Shown piece by piece: positions 50,091 to 59,037 of a DNA stretch of 64,000 nucleotides. The stretch is taken from contig NZ_JAFCMB010000013.1 of assembly GCF_018130145.1 (NCBI RefSeq), positions 1 to 64,000 on the forward strand. The letters run 5' to 3'. Position 1 is the first letter of the stretch; the number at the start of each line of letters is the position of its first letter. The translations under genes and the position numbers were made by a program. A model generated the notes under the pieces. That model searched no databases. It worked only from the letters and a program-made list of their open reading frames with translations, and had not been told where the DNA came from. Source of the DNA: Bradyrhizobium sp. AUGA SZCCT0176 (GTDB lineage: Bacteria; Pseudomonadota; Alphaproteobacteria; Rhizobiales; Xanthobacteraceae).

Positions 50091-50273
50091 GATGGCTCCA
50101 AAGTTTCGTAGCAAGCGGTGGTAAGAGACGTCACGACCGTAGGGTTAACGGTCTTAACGAGGTCTTTGCAGCCGCTCCCTGACCTGTTGCCCCGTATTGC
50201 CCGACTCCATCTGGAAACATTGGGAAACAAAAATCCTTCGCCCGCACCCCCGAATCACCGACAAAAGGTCGAC

Positions 50274-51026
50274 ATGGCCCAGGCACAACCCAACATCCTC
50301 GTAGTCGAGGACGACCGCGAGACGCGCACGCTGATCGCGAAATATCTGCGCAACAATTCCTGCAACGTCACCACGGCGAGCGACGGCCGGGAGATGGCCC
50401 GCGCCATGACCGACCATCGCGTCGACCTCTTGATCCTCGACGTCATGCTGCCGGGCGAGGATGGTCTCAGCCTGTGCCGCAAGGTGCGCGCGACGTCGCA
50501 GACCCCGATCATCATGCTCACCGCGCGCGGCGAGGACGTCGACCGCATCCTCGGCCTGGAGATGGGCGCCGACGATTATCTGCCCAAGCCGTTCAACCCG
50601 CGCGAATTGCTGGCGCGGATCAACGCGGTGCTGCGCCGGCAGGCGGCCGCGCAAACCGCCAGCGCGGTCGAAGGCGCGAGCGTGCTGACATTTCTGGGTT
50701 GGCGGATCGACTGCCGGCTGCGCGAGCTGCGCAATCCCGAGGGCGCGCGCGTCGCCATGACCAGCGCCGAATTCGACCTGCTGCGGACCTTCTGCGAGCG
50801 GCCCGGCCGCGTGCTGTCGCGCGACAGCCTGCTCGACCTCACCCAGGGCCGCAACGCCGGCTCGTTCGAGCGCTCTATCGACGTGCTGGTCAGCCGCATC
50901 CGCCGCAAGATCGAACCGGATCCGCTGGAAGCCACCATGATCAAGACGGTGCGCTCGGGGGGCTACATGTTCACGCCGAGAGTTGAAGCGACAGGAGTCG
51001 AGGCGGTGACCGCCGGCGGCAGGTGA
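50274..51026 (+). CDS. OmpR-family response regulator
   Basis: 250 aa from MAQAQPNILVVEDD. Receiver domain with D56 (LLILDVMLPGEDG) as the phosphoacceptor, T in IIMLTARG and K in YLPKPFNPRELLAR. The C-terminal winged helix has SAEFDLLRTFCERPGRVLSRDSLL and SIDVLVSRIRRKIE. AAAAGG precedes the ATG; the frame extends 52 codons upstream without receiver sequence. Its stop overlaps or abuts the kinase start, so they form one operon. Confidence 0.95.
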   Translation: MAQAQPNILVVEDDRETRTLIAKYLRNNSCNVTTASDGREMARAMTDHRVDLLILDVMLPGEDGLSLCRKVRATSQTPIIMLTARGEDVDRILGLEMGADDYLPKPFNPRELLARINAVLRRQAAAQTASAVEGASVLTFLGWRIDCRLRELRNPEGARVAMTSAEFDLLRTFCERPGRVLSRDSLLDLTQGRNAGSFERSIDVLVSRIRRKIEPDPLEATMIKTVRSGGYMFTPRVEATGVEAVTAGGR

Positions 51027-51028
51027 TC

Positions 51029-52357
51029 ATGAAGCTTTTGGGCTTTCTGAATCTTCGCGGCATCAGCGGCCAGATCGCGGCCCTCGTCATCGTCTCGATC
51101 GCAGCGCTGCATCTGATCATCACGACGGGTTTCTGGCTGCACCGGCCCGACCAGCCGGATCCCTCGTTCGACCGCGGGCACGGCCAGCTCGCCAGCGCCG
51201 TCCAACTGCTCGGCGCGGCGCCTGCCTCCGAACGGCCGCGGCTGTCAGGCGACATCGCGCGCGCCTTTCCGCAACTCGGGATCCAGATCCTGCCGCCGGG
51301 CTTGACGCCGGAGGCGCGCGAACCCGAGGGCAATCTGCGCGGCCTGCAGCGGCGGCTCGGCCGCGATTTTCGCATCTTCCCGCTGCCGCCGGACGGAGAC
51401 GTCCGCAAGATCGGCGTGGCCTTGCCGGACGGCGCGATGGTTTCGGCGAATGTGATGCCGGACCAGCACCGGCCACCACCCTTCCTGGGCGGACCGTGGA
51501 TGATGACGCTGCTGTTTGCGGTCATCAGCGTCACCCTGCTCGGCCTTTGGGCGGCTCGCGCGCTGACCGCGCCATTGTCGTCGTTCGCAAAGGCCGCCGA
51601 AAGCTTCAGCCTCAATGGCGCGGCGGCGCCGCTGCCCGAGCGCGGACCGGAGGAAATCCGCTCGGTGGCACGGGCGCTGAACCGGATGCGCGCGCGCATC
51701 ACCGGCCTGATCGACGACCGCACCAAAATGCTCGCCGCCATCAGCCACGATCTGCGCACGCCGATCACAAGAATGCGGCTTCGTTCCGAATTCATCGAGG
51801 ACGAAACCCATCGCAGCCGCATGCTTGACGATCTCGACCAGATGCGCGCGATGCTGGAATCGGTGCTGTCGTTCCTGCGCAACGACCGCAGGCTTGAATC
51901 GATGACGCTGGCCGACGTCGCCAGCACGCTGCAACTGATCACCGATCAGTTCGGCGACATGGGACGCAAGGTCGCTTACGACGGCCCCGCGCATGCGATG
52001 GCGACGGTGCGGCCCGACGATCTGCACCGCAGCGTTACAAACCTCGTGGAAAATGCCGTGCGGTTCGGCGCCGAGGCCGTCATCCGTCTTCGCGTATCGG
52101 GCGATCAGATCACGATCGACGTCGAAGACGACGGCCCCGGTATTTCGGATGCGCAGAAGCAGAACATGCTGGAGCCGTTCGTGCGCGGCGACGACGCCCG
52201 CAACATGGATGAAGCCGCGGGCTTCGGCCTCGGCCTTTCCATCGCCAACGCCATCGTGCTCGCCCATGGCGGCACGCTGTCACTGCACGACCGGCAGCCG
52301 CGTGGGCTGGTCGTGCGCATCCAGCTGCCGGTTCATCAGCAGAGCGTTGCGGCTTAG
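51029..52357 (+). CDS. EnvZ-type sensor histidine kinase
   Basis: 442 aa. Two membrane helices (IAALVIVSIAALHLIITTGFW and MMTLLFAVISVTLLGLWAARA) flank a periplasmic sensor region rich in Pro. HAMP segment, then HisKA with H240 in ISHDLRTPITRMRLR, and HATPase with VTNLVENAVRFG, DDGPGI and GFGLGLSIANAI. Partner of the response regulator at 50274. The signal is unknown. A GTG at 51023 is an alternative start. Confidence 0.94.
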   Translation: MKLLGFLNLRGISGQIAALVIVSIAALHLIITTGFWLHRPDQPDPSFDRGHGQLASAVQLLGAAPASERPRLSGDIARAFPQLGIQILPPGLTPEAREPEGNLRGLQRRLGRDFRIFPLPPDGDVRKIGVALPDGAMVSANVMPDQHRPPPFLGGPWMMTLLFAVISVTLLGLWAARALTAPLSSFAKAAESFSLNGAAAPLPERGPEEIRSVARALNRMRARITGLIDDRTKMLAAISHDLRTPITRMRLRSEFIEDETHRSRMLDDLDQMRAMLESVLSFLRNDRRLESMTLADVASTLQLITDQFGDMGRKVAYDGPAHAMATVRPDDLHRSVTNLVENAVRFGAEAVIRLRVSGDQITIDVEDDGPGISDAQKQNMLEPFVRGDDARNMDEAAGFGLGLSIANAIVLAHGGTLSLHDRQPRGLVVRIQLPVHQQSVAA

Positions 52358-52378
52358 TTTCTGGCGGATGAGCTTGGT

Positions 52379-52512
52379 CACCTCGCCCCGCTTGCGGGGA
52401 GAGGTCGGATTGCGAAGCAATCCGGGTGAGGGGGTACTGGTCCCTCTGCTGCCAACGCTCGCTGATAGAGCCCCTCACCCCGACCCTCTCCCCGCAAGAG
52501 CGGGGAGAGGGA
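52379..52512. repeat. Intergenic repeat (CACCTCGCCCCGCTTGCGGGG type)
   Basis: CCCGCTTGCGGGGAGAGGTC at the left faces CCTCTCCCCGCAAGAGCGGGG at the right, with GGTGAGGGGG / CCCCTCACCCC inside. A large imperfect inverted repeat between convergent genes. Confidence 0.7.
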
Positions 52513-52520
52513 GGAGATAT

Positions 52521-52715
52521 TCAGGCCGCCAGTGAATCCGGATGCGATTCCTCGTAGATCGCGACCGCCTCGAACTGATAGTCGCAGGCGCGGCAATACC
52601 ACAGGAAGGACGTACGGCCCGCGTTGCTTTCGATCCAGTCGGGTCTCGAGATCGGCGTTCCGCATTGGGCACAGGGATTCTCACGGGGCAAATAGCTGGA
52701 ATCCAGTCGAGCCAT
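52521..52715 (-). CDS. Small zinc-ribbon-like protein
   Basis: 64 aa. Two Cys pairs, CAQC (positions about 15-18) and CRAC (about 41-44), in MARLDSSYLPRENPCAQCG ... FLWYCRACDYQFEAVAIYEE, look like a zinc ribbon. The ATG at 52715 has GGGAGATGCGCC upstream. Convergent with the kinase gene. Function unknown. Confidence 0.75.
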   Translation of the reverse strand: MARLDSSYLPRENPCAQCGTPISRPDWIESNAGRTSFLWYCRACDYQFEAVAIYEESHPDSLAA

Positions 52716-52993
52716 GGCGCATCTCCCCTCGCTGATATTCTTGTTTTGTATTTGAAATAGACAGCTTTGCTGTCGAAACTGAACACGCTGTCGCGAAGTC
52801 TTTTAAACCCTCCTCGAATCATTTGCACGACATTCATGCTCGGACGAATCGCCGCAATGCTGTTCGAACCAATCGCCGCAATGGCGTCGAATTTTTCCTC
52901 TATTGCCGGTCGCTCCTCCGCAATAATCGTGTTACGCAAATCGTTAACGCGCAGGTTGCGACCGAGATTTTTGATGAAGGCTTTGATTGTTTG
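52716..52993. other. Intergenic stretch with a 13-base direct repeat
   Basis: 278 bases, less GC-rich than its surroundings. AATCGCCGCAATG occurs at 52847-52859 and 52871-52883, 24 bases apart. No ORF is convincing; a frame in phase with the transglycosylase runs through it but lacks a signal peptide at its own start. Confidence 0.5.
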
Positions 52994-53668
52994 ATGAAAG
53001 CTTTGCTGAACCTGGCCTCGTTCGCCGTCGTGGCAGCTTGTTTGGTTGCGCCACCAGCTGCAGCGCAACAGCGCGCGCAATATGAAAGCCTGGTCGCCGC
53101 CCATGCCAGCGCCAACAATGTGCCGGAAGCGCTGGTGCATCGCGTAATCGTTCGCGAAAGCAAATATCATCCGGATCTGGTCGGACGCGGCGGCACCATC
53201 GGGCTGATGCAGATCAAGCTCGCGACCGCGCGCGGCGTCGGTTACACCGGCGACGCGGCCGGCCTGCGCGATCCCGCCACCAACCTCGCCTATGGCGTGA
53301 AATACCTCGCTGGCGCCTGGCGCGCTGCCAACGGCAACCAGGACCGCGCCGTGCGCCTTTATGCCGGCGGCTATTATTACGTCGCAAAGCGCCAGCGGCT
53401 GGAACGGCTGAACCAGCCCGGACCGGTGCTGGCGAGCGCCCTGCCAAGGAACATCGCGCCGGCCAGCGACGCCCCGGTGGAGGCGACGGAAGCCGCTATT
53501 GAGCCGAAACAAGCTTTGAAACCGGCCGAAGCGGTCGAAAAGCCGAAAGCGGCGGCGACGCTGGTCCCGATCCCGAAGAAGCGTCCGAAGAAACTCGCCG
53601 AGGCGAAGCCGCAAGTTCCGCACCCGCCAGACGCCTTATCAGGTGCAAACGGCGCCAAGCCGCGTTGA
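52994..53668 (+). CDS. Secreted lytic transglycosylase (SLT domain)
   Basis: 224 aa from MKALLNLASFAVVAACLVAP, a signal peptide. SLT domain: catalytic Glu E55 in VIVRESKYHP, GTIGLMQIKLATARGVGY, NLAYGVKYLAGAWRAANGN and YAGGYYY. The C-terminal third is Ala/Pro/Lys-rich (EKPKAAATLVPIPKKRPKK) and may bind the wall. The start at 52994 is set by the signal peptide although an upstream frame is open. Confidence 0.9.
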   Translation: MKALLNLASFAVVAACLVAPPAAAQQRAQYESLVAAHASANNVPEALVHRVIVRESKYHPDLVGRGGTIGLMQIKLATARGVGYTGDAAGLRDPATNLAYGVKYLAGAWRAANGNQDRAVRLYAGGYYYVAKRQRLERLNQPGPVLASALPRNIAPASDAPVEATEAAIEPKQALKPAEAVEKPKAAATLVPIPKKRPKKLAEAKPQVPHPPDALSGANGAKPR

Positions 53669-53695
53669 CACGCCCCCACATCGGCCTACATTAGA

Positions 53696-53819
53696 CCTGT
53701 TCCGAGGGGAGCTCCGATGAGGAGCTGAGATACCGCAAGCTTGGACCTGCCAAATGGCACGGTTTGGGACCGCGGTGACCCTTTGAACCTGATCCGGGTC
53801 ATGCCGGCGAAGGGACAGG
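53696..53819 (+). ncRNA. TPP riboswitch (THI element)
   Basis: Conserved core sequences are visible: GGAGCTGAGATACCGC, then ACCCTTTGAACCTGATCCGG and GTCATGCCGGCGAAGGGA. Helix P1 forms between CCTGTTCC (53696-53703) and GGGACAGG (53812-53819). The start codon of thiO follows one base later, and the only Shine-Dalgarno-like bases (AAGGGA, CAGGG) are inside the aptamer's 3' end. Thiamine pyrophosphate binding should therefore block translation initiation directly. Confidence 0.95.
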
Positions 53820-53820
53820 G

Positions 53821-54834
53821 ATGTTTCAGGGTTTCAAGCCGCGGGGGGATTCCCCTGTATCTATTATCGGCGCCGGCATTGCCGGCGCGTGGCAGGCGTT
53901 GCTGTTCGCGCAAGCCGGCCATGCCGTCACCTTGTACGAGCGCAGTGACGCCGGGATGACGCTGTCCACCAGCCATTGGGCCGGCGGCATGCTGGCGCCC
54001 TGGTGCGAGGCCGAAGCGTCCGAACCCGTGATCGGCCGGCTCGGCATCCGCTCGCTCGACCTCTGGCGCGAGCATTTCCCGGAAACGCCGTTCAACGGAT
54101 CGCTGGTCGTGGCGCATCCGCGCGACCGCGCCGATTTCGAGCGTTTTGCCAAACTCACGTCAGGCCATGTCAGGCTGGACGCGCTAGCTTTGCGCGAACT
54201 CGAACCGTCGCTGGAAGGCCGTTTCCGCGACGGGCTGTTTTACGCCGATGAAGGCCATGTCGAGCCGCGGCGCGTGCTGCCGGAACTGCACGCGCGTATC
54301 GCCGCGGCCGGCGGCCAGATCAAGTTTGACCATGACGCCTGCGCGGACGATCTCGACGGCCTCGTGATCGATTGCCGCGGCCTCGCCGCGCGAGACGCGC
54401 AGCCGGAGCTGCGCGGCGTCAAGGGCGAGATGATCATCGTCGAGACCTCAGAGGTCGAACTGGCGCGCCCGATCCGGCTGATCCATCCGCGCTGGCCGCT
54501 CTATGTGATCCCGCGCGGCGACGGCAGGTTCATGCTGGGCGCGACCTCGATCGAAGCCGAGGACACCGGCGTCAGCGTGCGCTCGGCGCTGGAACTATTG
54601 GGCGCCGCCTACGCGGTGCATCCGGCATTCGCCGAAGCGCGCATCGTCGAATTCGGCTCGGGGCTGCGCCCGGCCTTTCCCGACAATCTGCCGCGGATCG
54701 CCATCAACGATGAAAAGATCGCCGTCAACGGACTCTATCGCCACGGCTTTCTGCTGGCCCCGGCGCTGGCAGAGCTGACGCTTGGCTACATCAAGCGCGG
54801 CGTGATCGACAATGAGGTGATGCAATGCGTGTAA
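53821..54834 (+). CDS. thiO: ThiO, FAD-dependent glycine oxidase
   Basis: Oxidises glycine to iminoglycine, which supplies the thiazole of thiamine. 337 aa. N-terminal FAD-binding SIIGAGIAGAWQALLFAQAG, then SHWAGGMLAPWCEAE; C-terminal LYVIPRGDGRFMLGATSIE and NGLYRHGFLLAPALAEL match the DAO-type ThiO family. It begins one base after the TPP aptamer. thiS overlaps its end by 10 bases. Confidence 0.94.
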   Translation: MFQGFKPRGDSPVSIIGAGIAGAWQALLFAQAGHAVTLYERSDAGMTLSTSHWAGGMLAPWCEAEASEPVIGRLGIRSLDLWREHFPETPFNGSLVVAHPRDRADFERFAKLTSGHVRLDALALRELEPSLEGRFRDGLFYADEGHVEPRRVLPELHARIAAAGGQIKFDHDACADDLDGLVIDCRGLAARDAQPELRGVKGEMIIVETSEVELARPIRLIHPRWPLYVIPRGDGRFMLGATSIEAEDTGVSVRSALELLGAAYAVHPAFAEARIVEFGSGLRPAFPDNLPRIAINDEKIAVNGLYRHGFLLAPALAELTLGYIKRGVIDNEVMQCV

Positions 54835-55022
54835 CCATCAATGGCGAGGCGCGAGAGATCAACGCGTCAAGCGTCGATGCGCTGCTGCGCGAGCTCGAAT
54901 ACGAAGGCACGCATTTCGCGATCGCGCTGAATTACGACGTGCTGCCGAAGAGCCGCTGGGCCGAGACGCCGATCAAGAGCGGCGACGAGATCGAGATCAT
55001 CACGCCAAGGCAGGGAGGGTGA
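54825..55022 (+). CDS. thiS: ThiS, sulfur carrier protein
   Basis: 65 aa, ubiquitin-like. It ends in Gly-Gly (PRQGG), which is adenylated and converted to a thiocarboxylate to donate sulfur to ThiG. Start MRVTINGEAREI. It overlaps thiO by 10 bases, so translation is coupled. Confidence 0.94.
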   Translation: MRVTINGEAREINASSVDALLRELEYEGTHFAIALNYDVLPKSRWAETPIKSGDEIEIITPRQGG

Positions 55023-55048
55023 GTTGATGATCGCAACCTCTCTCCACC

Positions 55049-55168
55049 CGTCGTCCCGGCGAACGCCGGGACCCATAACCACCGGCCTGCGTGGTTACGA
55101 AAGGTCTCTGACACCGTGCCTTAACGAGATGTCACGGCGTATGGGTCCCGGCCTTCGCCGGGACGACA
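55049..55168. repeat. Palindromic intergenic repeat, family C, inside the thi operon
   Basis: CGTCGTCCCGGCGAACGCCGG ends mirror CCGGCCTTCGCCGGGACGAC. It lies between thiS and thiG, where the transcript could fold into a long hairpin and affect the stoichiometry of the operon. Confidence 0.85.
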
Positions 55169-55184
55169 ACGGAATGTTATCGCC

Positions 55185-55967
55185 ATGCTGAATTTCTACG
55201 GCAAAACCTTCTCTTCCCGCCTCCTGATTGGCAGCGCGCTCTACCCCTCGCCTGCGATCATGCAAGGCGCTATCCGCGCGTCCGGCGCTGGCATCGTCAC
55301 CGTGTCGCTGCGGCGGGAAGCCGCCGGCGGCAAGACTGGCGATGCTTTCTGGTCGCTGATCCGCGAGCTCGACGTGTCAGTGCTGCCAAACACCGCGGGC
55401 TGCCGCAGCGTCAAGGAAGCCGTCACCACCGCAAAACTGGCGCGCGAATTGTTCGGCACGCCCTGGATCAAGCTGGAAGTGATCGCCGACAACGACACGC
55501 TGCAGCCCGACGTGGTTGGCCTCGTCGAGGCCGCCGGCATCCTGATCAAGGACGGCTTTGAAGTATTTCCCTACTGCACCGAAGACCTCGGGGTGGCGAT
55601 GCGGCTGGTCGACGCCGGCTGCAAGGTCGTGATGCCATGGGCAGCCCCGATCGGCAGCGCCAAGGGCATCACCAACCGCGATGCCTTAAAACTGCTGCGC
55701 GACCGGCTGCCTGACATCACGCTGGTGGTCGACGCCGGTTTGGGCGCGCCGTCGCATGCGGCCCACGCCCTCGAACTCGGCTACGACGCGGTGCTGCTCA
55801 ACACGGCCATCGCCAAAGCCGCCGACCCCGTCGTGATGGCGAATGCGTTTCGTCTCGGCGTCGAGGCTGGACGTACCGCTTATGAGGCCGGGCTGATGGA
55901 AGCCCGCGATTTCGCCTCCCCTTCAACCCCTGTCATCGGGACACCGTTCTGGCATGCCGTATCCTGA
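55185..55967 (+). CDS. thiG: ThiG, thiazole synthase
   Basis: Builds the thiazole phosphate from deoxyxylulose phosphate, iminoglycine and ThiS thiocarboxylate. 260 aa, TIM barrel. The Schiff-base Lys is K96 in WIKLEVIAD. Also typical: LPNTAGCRSVKEAV, CKVVMPWAAPIGSAKG, VDAGLGAPSHAAHALELG and the LLNTAIAKA phosphate site. It overlaps thiE by 14 bases. Confidence 0.96.
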   Translation: MLNFYGKTFSSRLLIGSALYPSPAIMQGAIRASGAGIVTVSLRREAAGGKTGDAFWSLIRELDVSVLPNTAGCRSVKEAVTTAKLARELFGTPWIKLEVIADNDTLQPDVVGLVEAAGILIKDGFEVFPYCTEDLGVAMRLVDAGCKVVMPWAAPIGSAKGITNRDALKLLRDRLPDITLVVDAGLGAPSHAAHALELGYDAVLLNTAIAKAADPVVMANAFRLGVEAGRTAYEAGLMEARDFASPSTPVIGTPFWHAVS

Positions 55968-56562
55968 TAAATTCTATCCCGTCGTCGACAGCGTCAGATG
56001 GGTAGCCCGGCTGACCGCCCTCGGCGTCGGCACCATCCAGCTGCGCGCCAAGGACTTGAATGACTCCGAGGCGCTGCAGATCGTCAGCGACGCGCTCGCG
56101 GTCACCAAGGGCACGTCCACAAAACTCGTGGTCAATGATTACTGGCGCGCGGCGATTGTGGCCGGCGCGGAGCATCTGCATCTCGGCCAGGAAGATCTTG
56201 CCGACGCCGATCTCGACGAAATCCGCAAAGCAAAGCTGACGCTCGGCATCTCCACCCATGACGACGAGGAACTGGCGACCGCGCTGCGCGCAGCGCCGGA
56301 TTACATTGCGCTGGGGCCGATCTTCCCGACCACGCTGAAATCGATGCGCTTCGCCCCGCAGGGCATTCCAAAGATCACCGAATGGAAAAAGCGCATCGGC
56401 GACATCCCGCTGGTCGCGATCGGCGGCATCAAGTTCGAACAGGCAGCCGAGATCTTTGCCGCCGGCGCCGACTCGATCGCTGTTGTCTCCGACGTCACCC
56501 AGAACACCGACCCCGATGCGCGGGTACGGCAATGGCTCGGCCAGGATGCGAAGGCCGCGTGA
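55954..56562 (+). CDS. thiE: ThiE, thiamine-phosphate synthase
   Basis: Joins the pyrimidine diphosphate and thiazole phosphate. 202 aa barrel: IQLRAKDLNDSEALQ, VVNDYWRAAIVAGAEHLHLG, YIALGPIFPTTLKSM and IPLVAIGGIKFEQA. TenI-type paralogues look similar, but the substrate loop GPIFPTTLK favours ThiE. Coupled to thiG. Confidence 0.92.
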   Translation: MPYPDKFYPVVDSVRWVARLTALGVGTIQLRAKDLNDSEALQIVSDALAVTKGTSTKLVVNDYWRAAIVAGAEHLHLGQEDLADADLDEIRKAKLTLGISTHDDEELATALRAAPDYIALGPIFPTTLKSMRFAPQGIPKITEWKKRIGDIPLVAIGGIKFEQAAEIFAAGADSIAVVSDVTQNTDPDARVRQWLGQDAKAA

Positions 56563-56581
56563 TGATGCTCACACCAACCAC

Positions 56582-56670
56582 CGTCATTGCGAGGAGCGCA
56601 AGCGACGAAGCAATCCATCTATCACCGGCGACGCTGCCCGATGGATTGCTTCGCTGCGCTCGCAATGACG
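56582..56670. repeat. Palindromic intergenic repeat, family A, between thiE and thiC
   Basis: CGTCATTGCGAGGAGCG mirrors CGCTCGCAATGACG, with GAAGCAATCCAT / ATGGATTGCTTC inside. The best-formed copy of the family that includes 8912-9024. Confidence 0.85.
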
Positions 56671-56704
56671 ACACCAACCAATCAGAAATTCAACGGAGGA
56701 TAAC

Positions 56705-58621
56705 ATGAACATCCGCTCCAACCCCGACACCACCCTGCCCGCCGTCACCACCGGGCCGCTGCCCGCCTCGCGCAAGATCTGGGTCACGCCCGACGAGGCG
56801 CCGGATGTACGCGTTCCCCTGCGCGAGATCATTTTGAGCGAAGGCGCCGGCGAGCCGAACCTGCCAGTCTACGACACCTCCGGTCCCTACACCGATCCTG
56901 ACGTCACCATCGACGTCAACGCCGGCCTCAAGCGCGCGCGCATCGAATGGGTGAAGGAGCGCGGCGGCGTCGAGGAGTATGAAGGCCGCGACATCAAGCC
57001 GGAAGACAACGGCAATGTCGGCGCTTCCCATGCCGCAAAGGCCTTCACCGCGCACCACAAGCCGCTGCGCGGGACAGGTGACCACATGATCACGCAGCTC
57101 GAATTCGCCCGCGCCGGCATCATCACCAAGGAGATGATCTACGTCGCGACCCGCGAAAACCTCGGCCGCAAGGTGCAGCTCGAGCGCGCGGAAGCCGCCA
57201 TCGCCGACGGCGAGAGCTTCGGCGCCGCGGTACCCGCATTCGTGACGCCGGAATTCGTGCGCTCTGAGATCGCGCGCGGCCGCGCCATCATTCCCTGCAA
57301 CATCAACCATGGCGAACTCGAGCCGATGATCATCGGCCGCAATTTCCTCACCAAGATCAACGCCAATATCGGCAACTCCGCGGTGACCTCGTCGGTCGAG
57401 GAGGAAGTCGACAAGATGGTGTGGGCGATCCGCTGGGGCGCCGACACCGTGATGGACCTTTCCACCGGCCGCAACATCCACACGACGCGGGAATGGATCC
57501 TTCGAAATGCGCCGATTCCGATCGGCACGGTTCCGATCTACCAGGCGCTGGAGAAGTGCGACGGCGATCCCGTCAAGCTGACCTGGGAGCTCTACAAGGA
57601 CACGCTGATCGAGCAGTGCGAACAGGGCGTCGACTATTTCACCATCCACGCCGGCGTGCGCCTGCCCTACATCCACCTCACCGCCAACCGCGTCACCGGC
57701 ATCGTGTCGCGCGGCGGCTCGATCATGGCGAAGTGGTGCCTGGCGCATCACAAGGAAAGCTTCCTCTACACCCACTTCGAAGAGATCTGCGACCTCATGC
57801 GCAAATACGACGTGTCGTTCTCGCTCGGCGACGGCCTGCGTCCGGGCTCGATTGCGGATGCCAACGACCGCGCGCAATTCGCCGAGTTGGAGACGCTGGG
57901 CGAACTGACGCAGATCGCCTGGAAGAAAGGCTGCCAGGTCATGATCGAAGGCCCCGGCCACGTGCCGCTGCACAAGATCAAGATCAACATGGACAAGCAG
58001 CTCAAGGAATGCGGCGAAGCGCCGTTCTACACCTTGGGCCCGCTGACGACCGACATCGCGCCGGGCTATGACCACATCACGTCAGGCATCGGCGCCGCCA
58101 TGATCGGCTGGTTCGGCTGCGCGATGCTCTGCTACGTGACGCCGAAGGAGCATCTCGGCCTGCCCAACCGCGACGACGTCAAGGTCGGCGTCATCACCTA
58201 CAAGATCGCCGCCCACGCCAGCGATCTCGGCAAAGGCCACCCGGCAGCCCAACTGCGCGACGACGCCCTCTCCCGCGCCCGCTTCGACTTCCGCTGGGAG
58301 GACCAGTTCAACCTCGGCTTGGACCCCGAAACCGCCCGCGCCTATCACGACGAAACACTGCCCAAGGAAGCCCACAAGGTCGCCCATTTCTGCTCGATGT
58401 GCGGCCCAAAATTCTGCTCGATGAAGATCACGCAGGACGTACGCGACTACGCCGCCACGCTGAACGACCCCGACAAGCGCGCGGTGGCGGGCAGCGTCGG
58501 CATGTCGATGTCGGGCGTGATCGAAGATGGGATGGCGACGATGTCGCAGAAGTTCAAGGACATGGGCGGACAGGTGTATCTGGACGCGGAGAAGGTGAAG
58601 GAGAGCAATCGGGTGTTGTGA
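56705..58621 (+). CDS. thiC: ThiC, HMP-phosphate synthase (radical SAM)
   Basis: Converts aminoimidazole ribotide to hydroxymethylpyrimidine phosphate. 638 aa. The 4Fe-4S site is C563-x2-C566-x4-C571 in CSMCGPKFC. Conserved blocks include LEFARAGIITKEM, CNINHGELEPMIIGRNF, TVMDLSTGRNIHTTREWI and EGPGHVPLHKI. GGAGGATAAC gives a strong ribosome site. Last gene of the riboswitch-controlled run. Confidence 0.97.
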   Translation: MNIRSNPDTTLPAVTTGPLPASRKIWVTPDEAPDVRVPLREIILSEGAGEPNLPVYDTSGPYTDPDVTIDVNAGLKRARIEWVKERGGVEEYEGRDIKPEDNGNVGASHAAKAFTAHHKPLRGTGDHMITQLEFARAGIITKEMIYVATRENLGRKVQLERAEAAIADGESFGAAVPAFVTPEFVRSEIARGRAIIPCNINHGELEPMIIGRNFLTKINANIGNSAVTSSVEEEVDKMVWAIRWGADTVMDLSTGRNIHTTREWILRNAPIPIGTVPIYQALEKCDGDPVKLTWELYKDTLIEQCEQGVDYFTIHAGVRLPYIHLTANRVTGIVSRGGSIMAKWCLAHHKESFLYTHFEEICDLMRKYDVSFSLGDGLRPGSIADANDRAQFAELETLGELTQIAWKKGCQVMIEGPGHVPLHKIKINMDKQLKECGEAPFYTLGPLTTDIAPGYDHITSGIGAAMIGWFGCAMLCYVTPKEHLGLPNRDDVKVGVITYKIAAHASDLGKGHPAAQLRDDALSRARFDFRWEDQFNLGLDPETARAYHDETLPKEAHKVAHFCSMCGPKFCSMKITQDVRDYAATLNDPDKRAVAGSVGMSMSGVIEDGMATMSQKFKDMGGQVYLDAEKVKESNRVL

Positions 58622-58630
58622 GGGGTTCTC

Positions 58631-58657
58631 GGATGCCTGGGCTTGACCCGGGCATCC
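58631..58657 (+). terminator. Hairpin after thiC
   Basis: GGATGCCTGGG-CTTGA-CCCGGGCATCC, an eleven-base stem, with only a weak T-rich follow-up. Confidence 0.6.
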
Positions 58658-58691
58658 GTCTAAAAGTAGCAATTGGTAAGCGTATCTCCGG

Positions 58692-59036
58692 CATGCCTCA
58701 CGTCGGATTTCGTACTTTCAAAACCGCGTTGATCAAATTCGCAGATCGGCCATTTCGCTAAAATTCTTAGTATTCTTAGATGGAGATGAACTGGGAACAA
58801 CTTGTCCGAGTGACGCAATTCATAACTGGTTTCAAACGCGCCAGCCGAAGAACATTCATGTCCGCTTCGCATTTCACGAAGTCGAAAGTTGGCTGCTGGC
58901 GGATAAGCACAACTTGGCCGCTTTCTTAAACGTGTCTCCGAGCGCCATCCCTCCCGCGGGAGACAGTGTTCGAAATACGAAAGAGTTGCTTATTCAACTT
59001 GCGCGCCGAAGCCGTACCCTTACTCACCTGAACCCC
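58692..59036 (+). pseudogene. Decayed DUF4276-like gene fragment
   Basis: An open reading phase without a usable start codon encodes ISLKFLVFLDGDELG, then NIHVRFAFHEVESWLLADKH and SVRNTKELLIQLARRSR. The block HEVESWLLAD followed by K-x-LLxxLARRSR is the signature of DUF4276-type proteins, which usually sit next to an SMC/RecF-like ATPase in defence-type modules. Both ends are missing: homology stops just before the next gene at 59038, and no ATPase gene is nearby. Codon use is AT-richer than in the neighbours, which suggests an acquired gene now lost. Confidence 0.62.
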
Positions 59037-59037
59037 A

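Noticed and set aside
50118..50273. 52-residue N-terminal extension of the response regulator
   Set aside because: The receiver domain begins right after the ATG at 50274, which has AAAAGG upstream.
56690..58075. A 461-codon minus-strand frame over thiC
   Set aside because: Antisense shadow of ThiC; the sequence has no recognisable domain.
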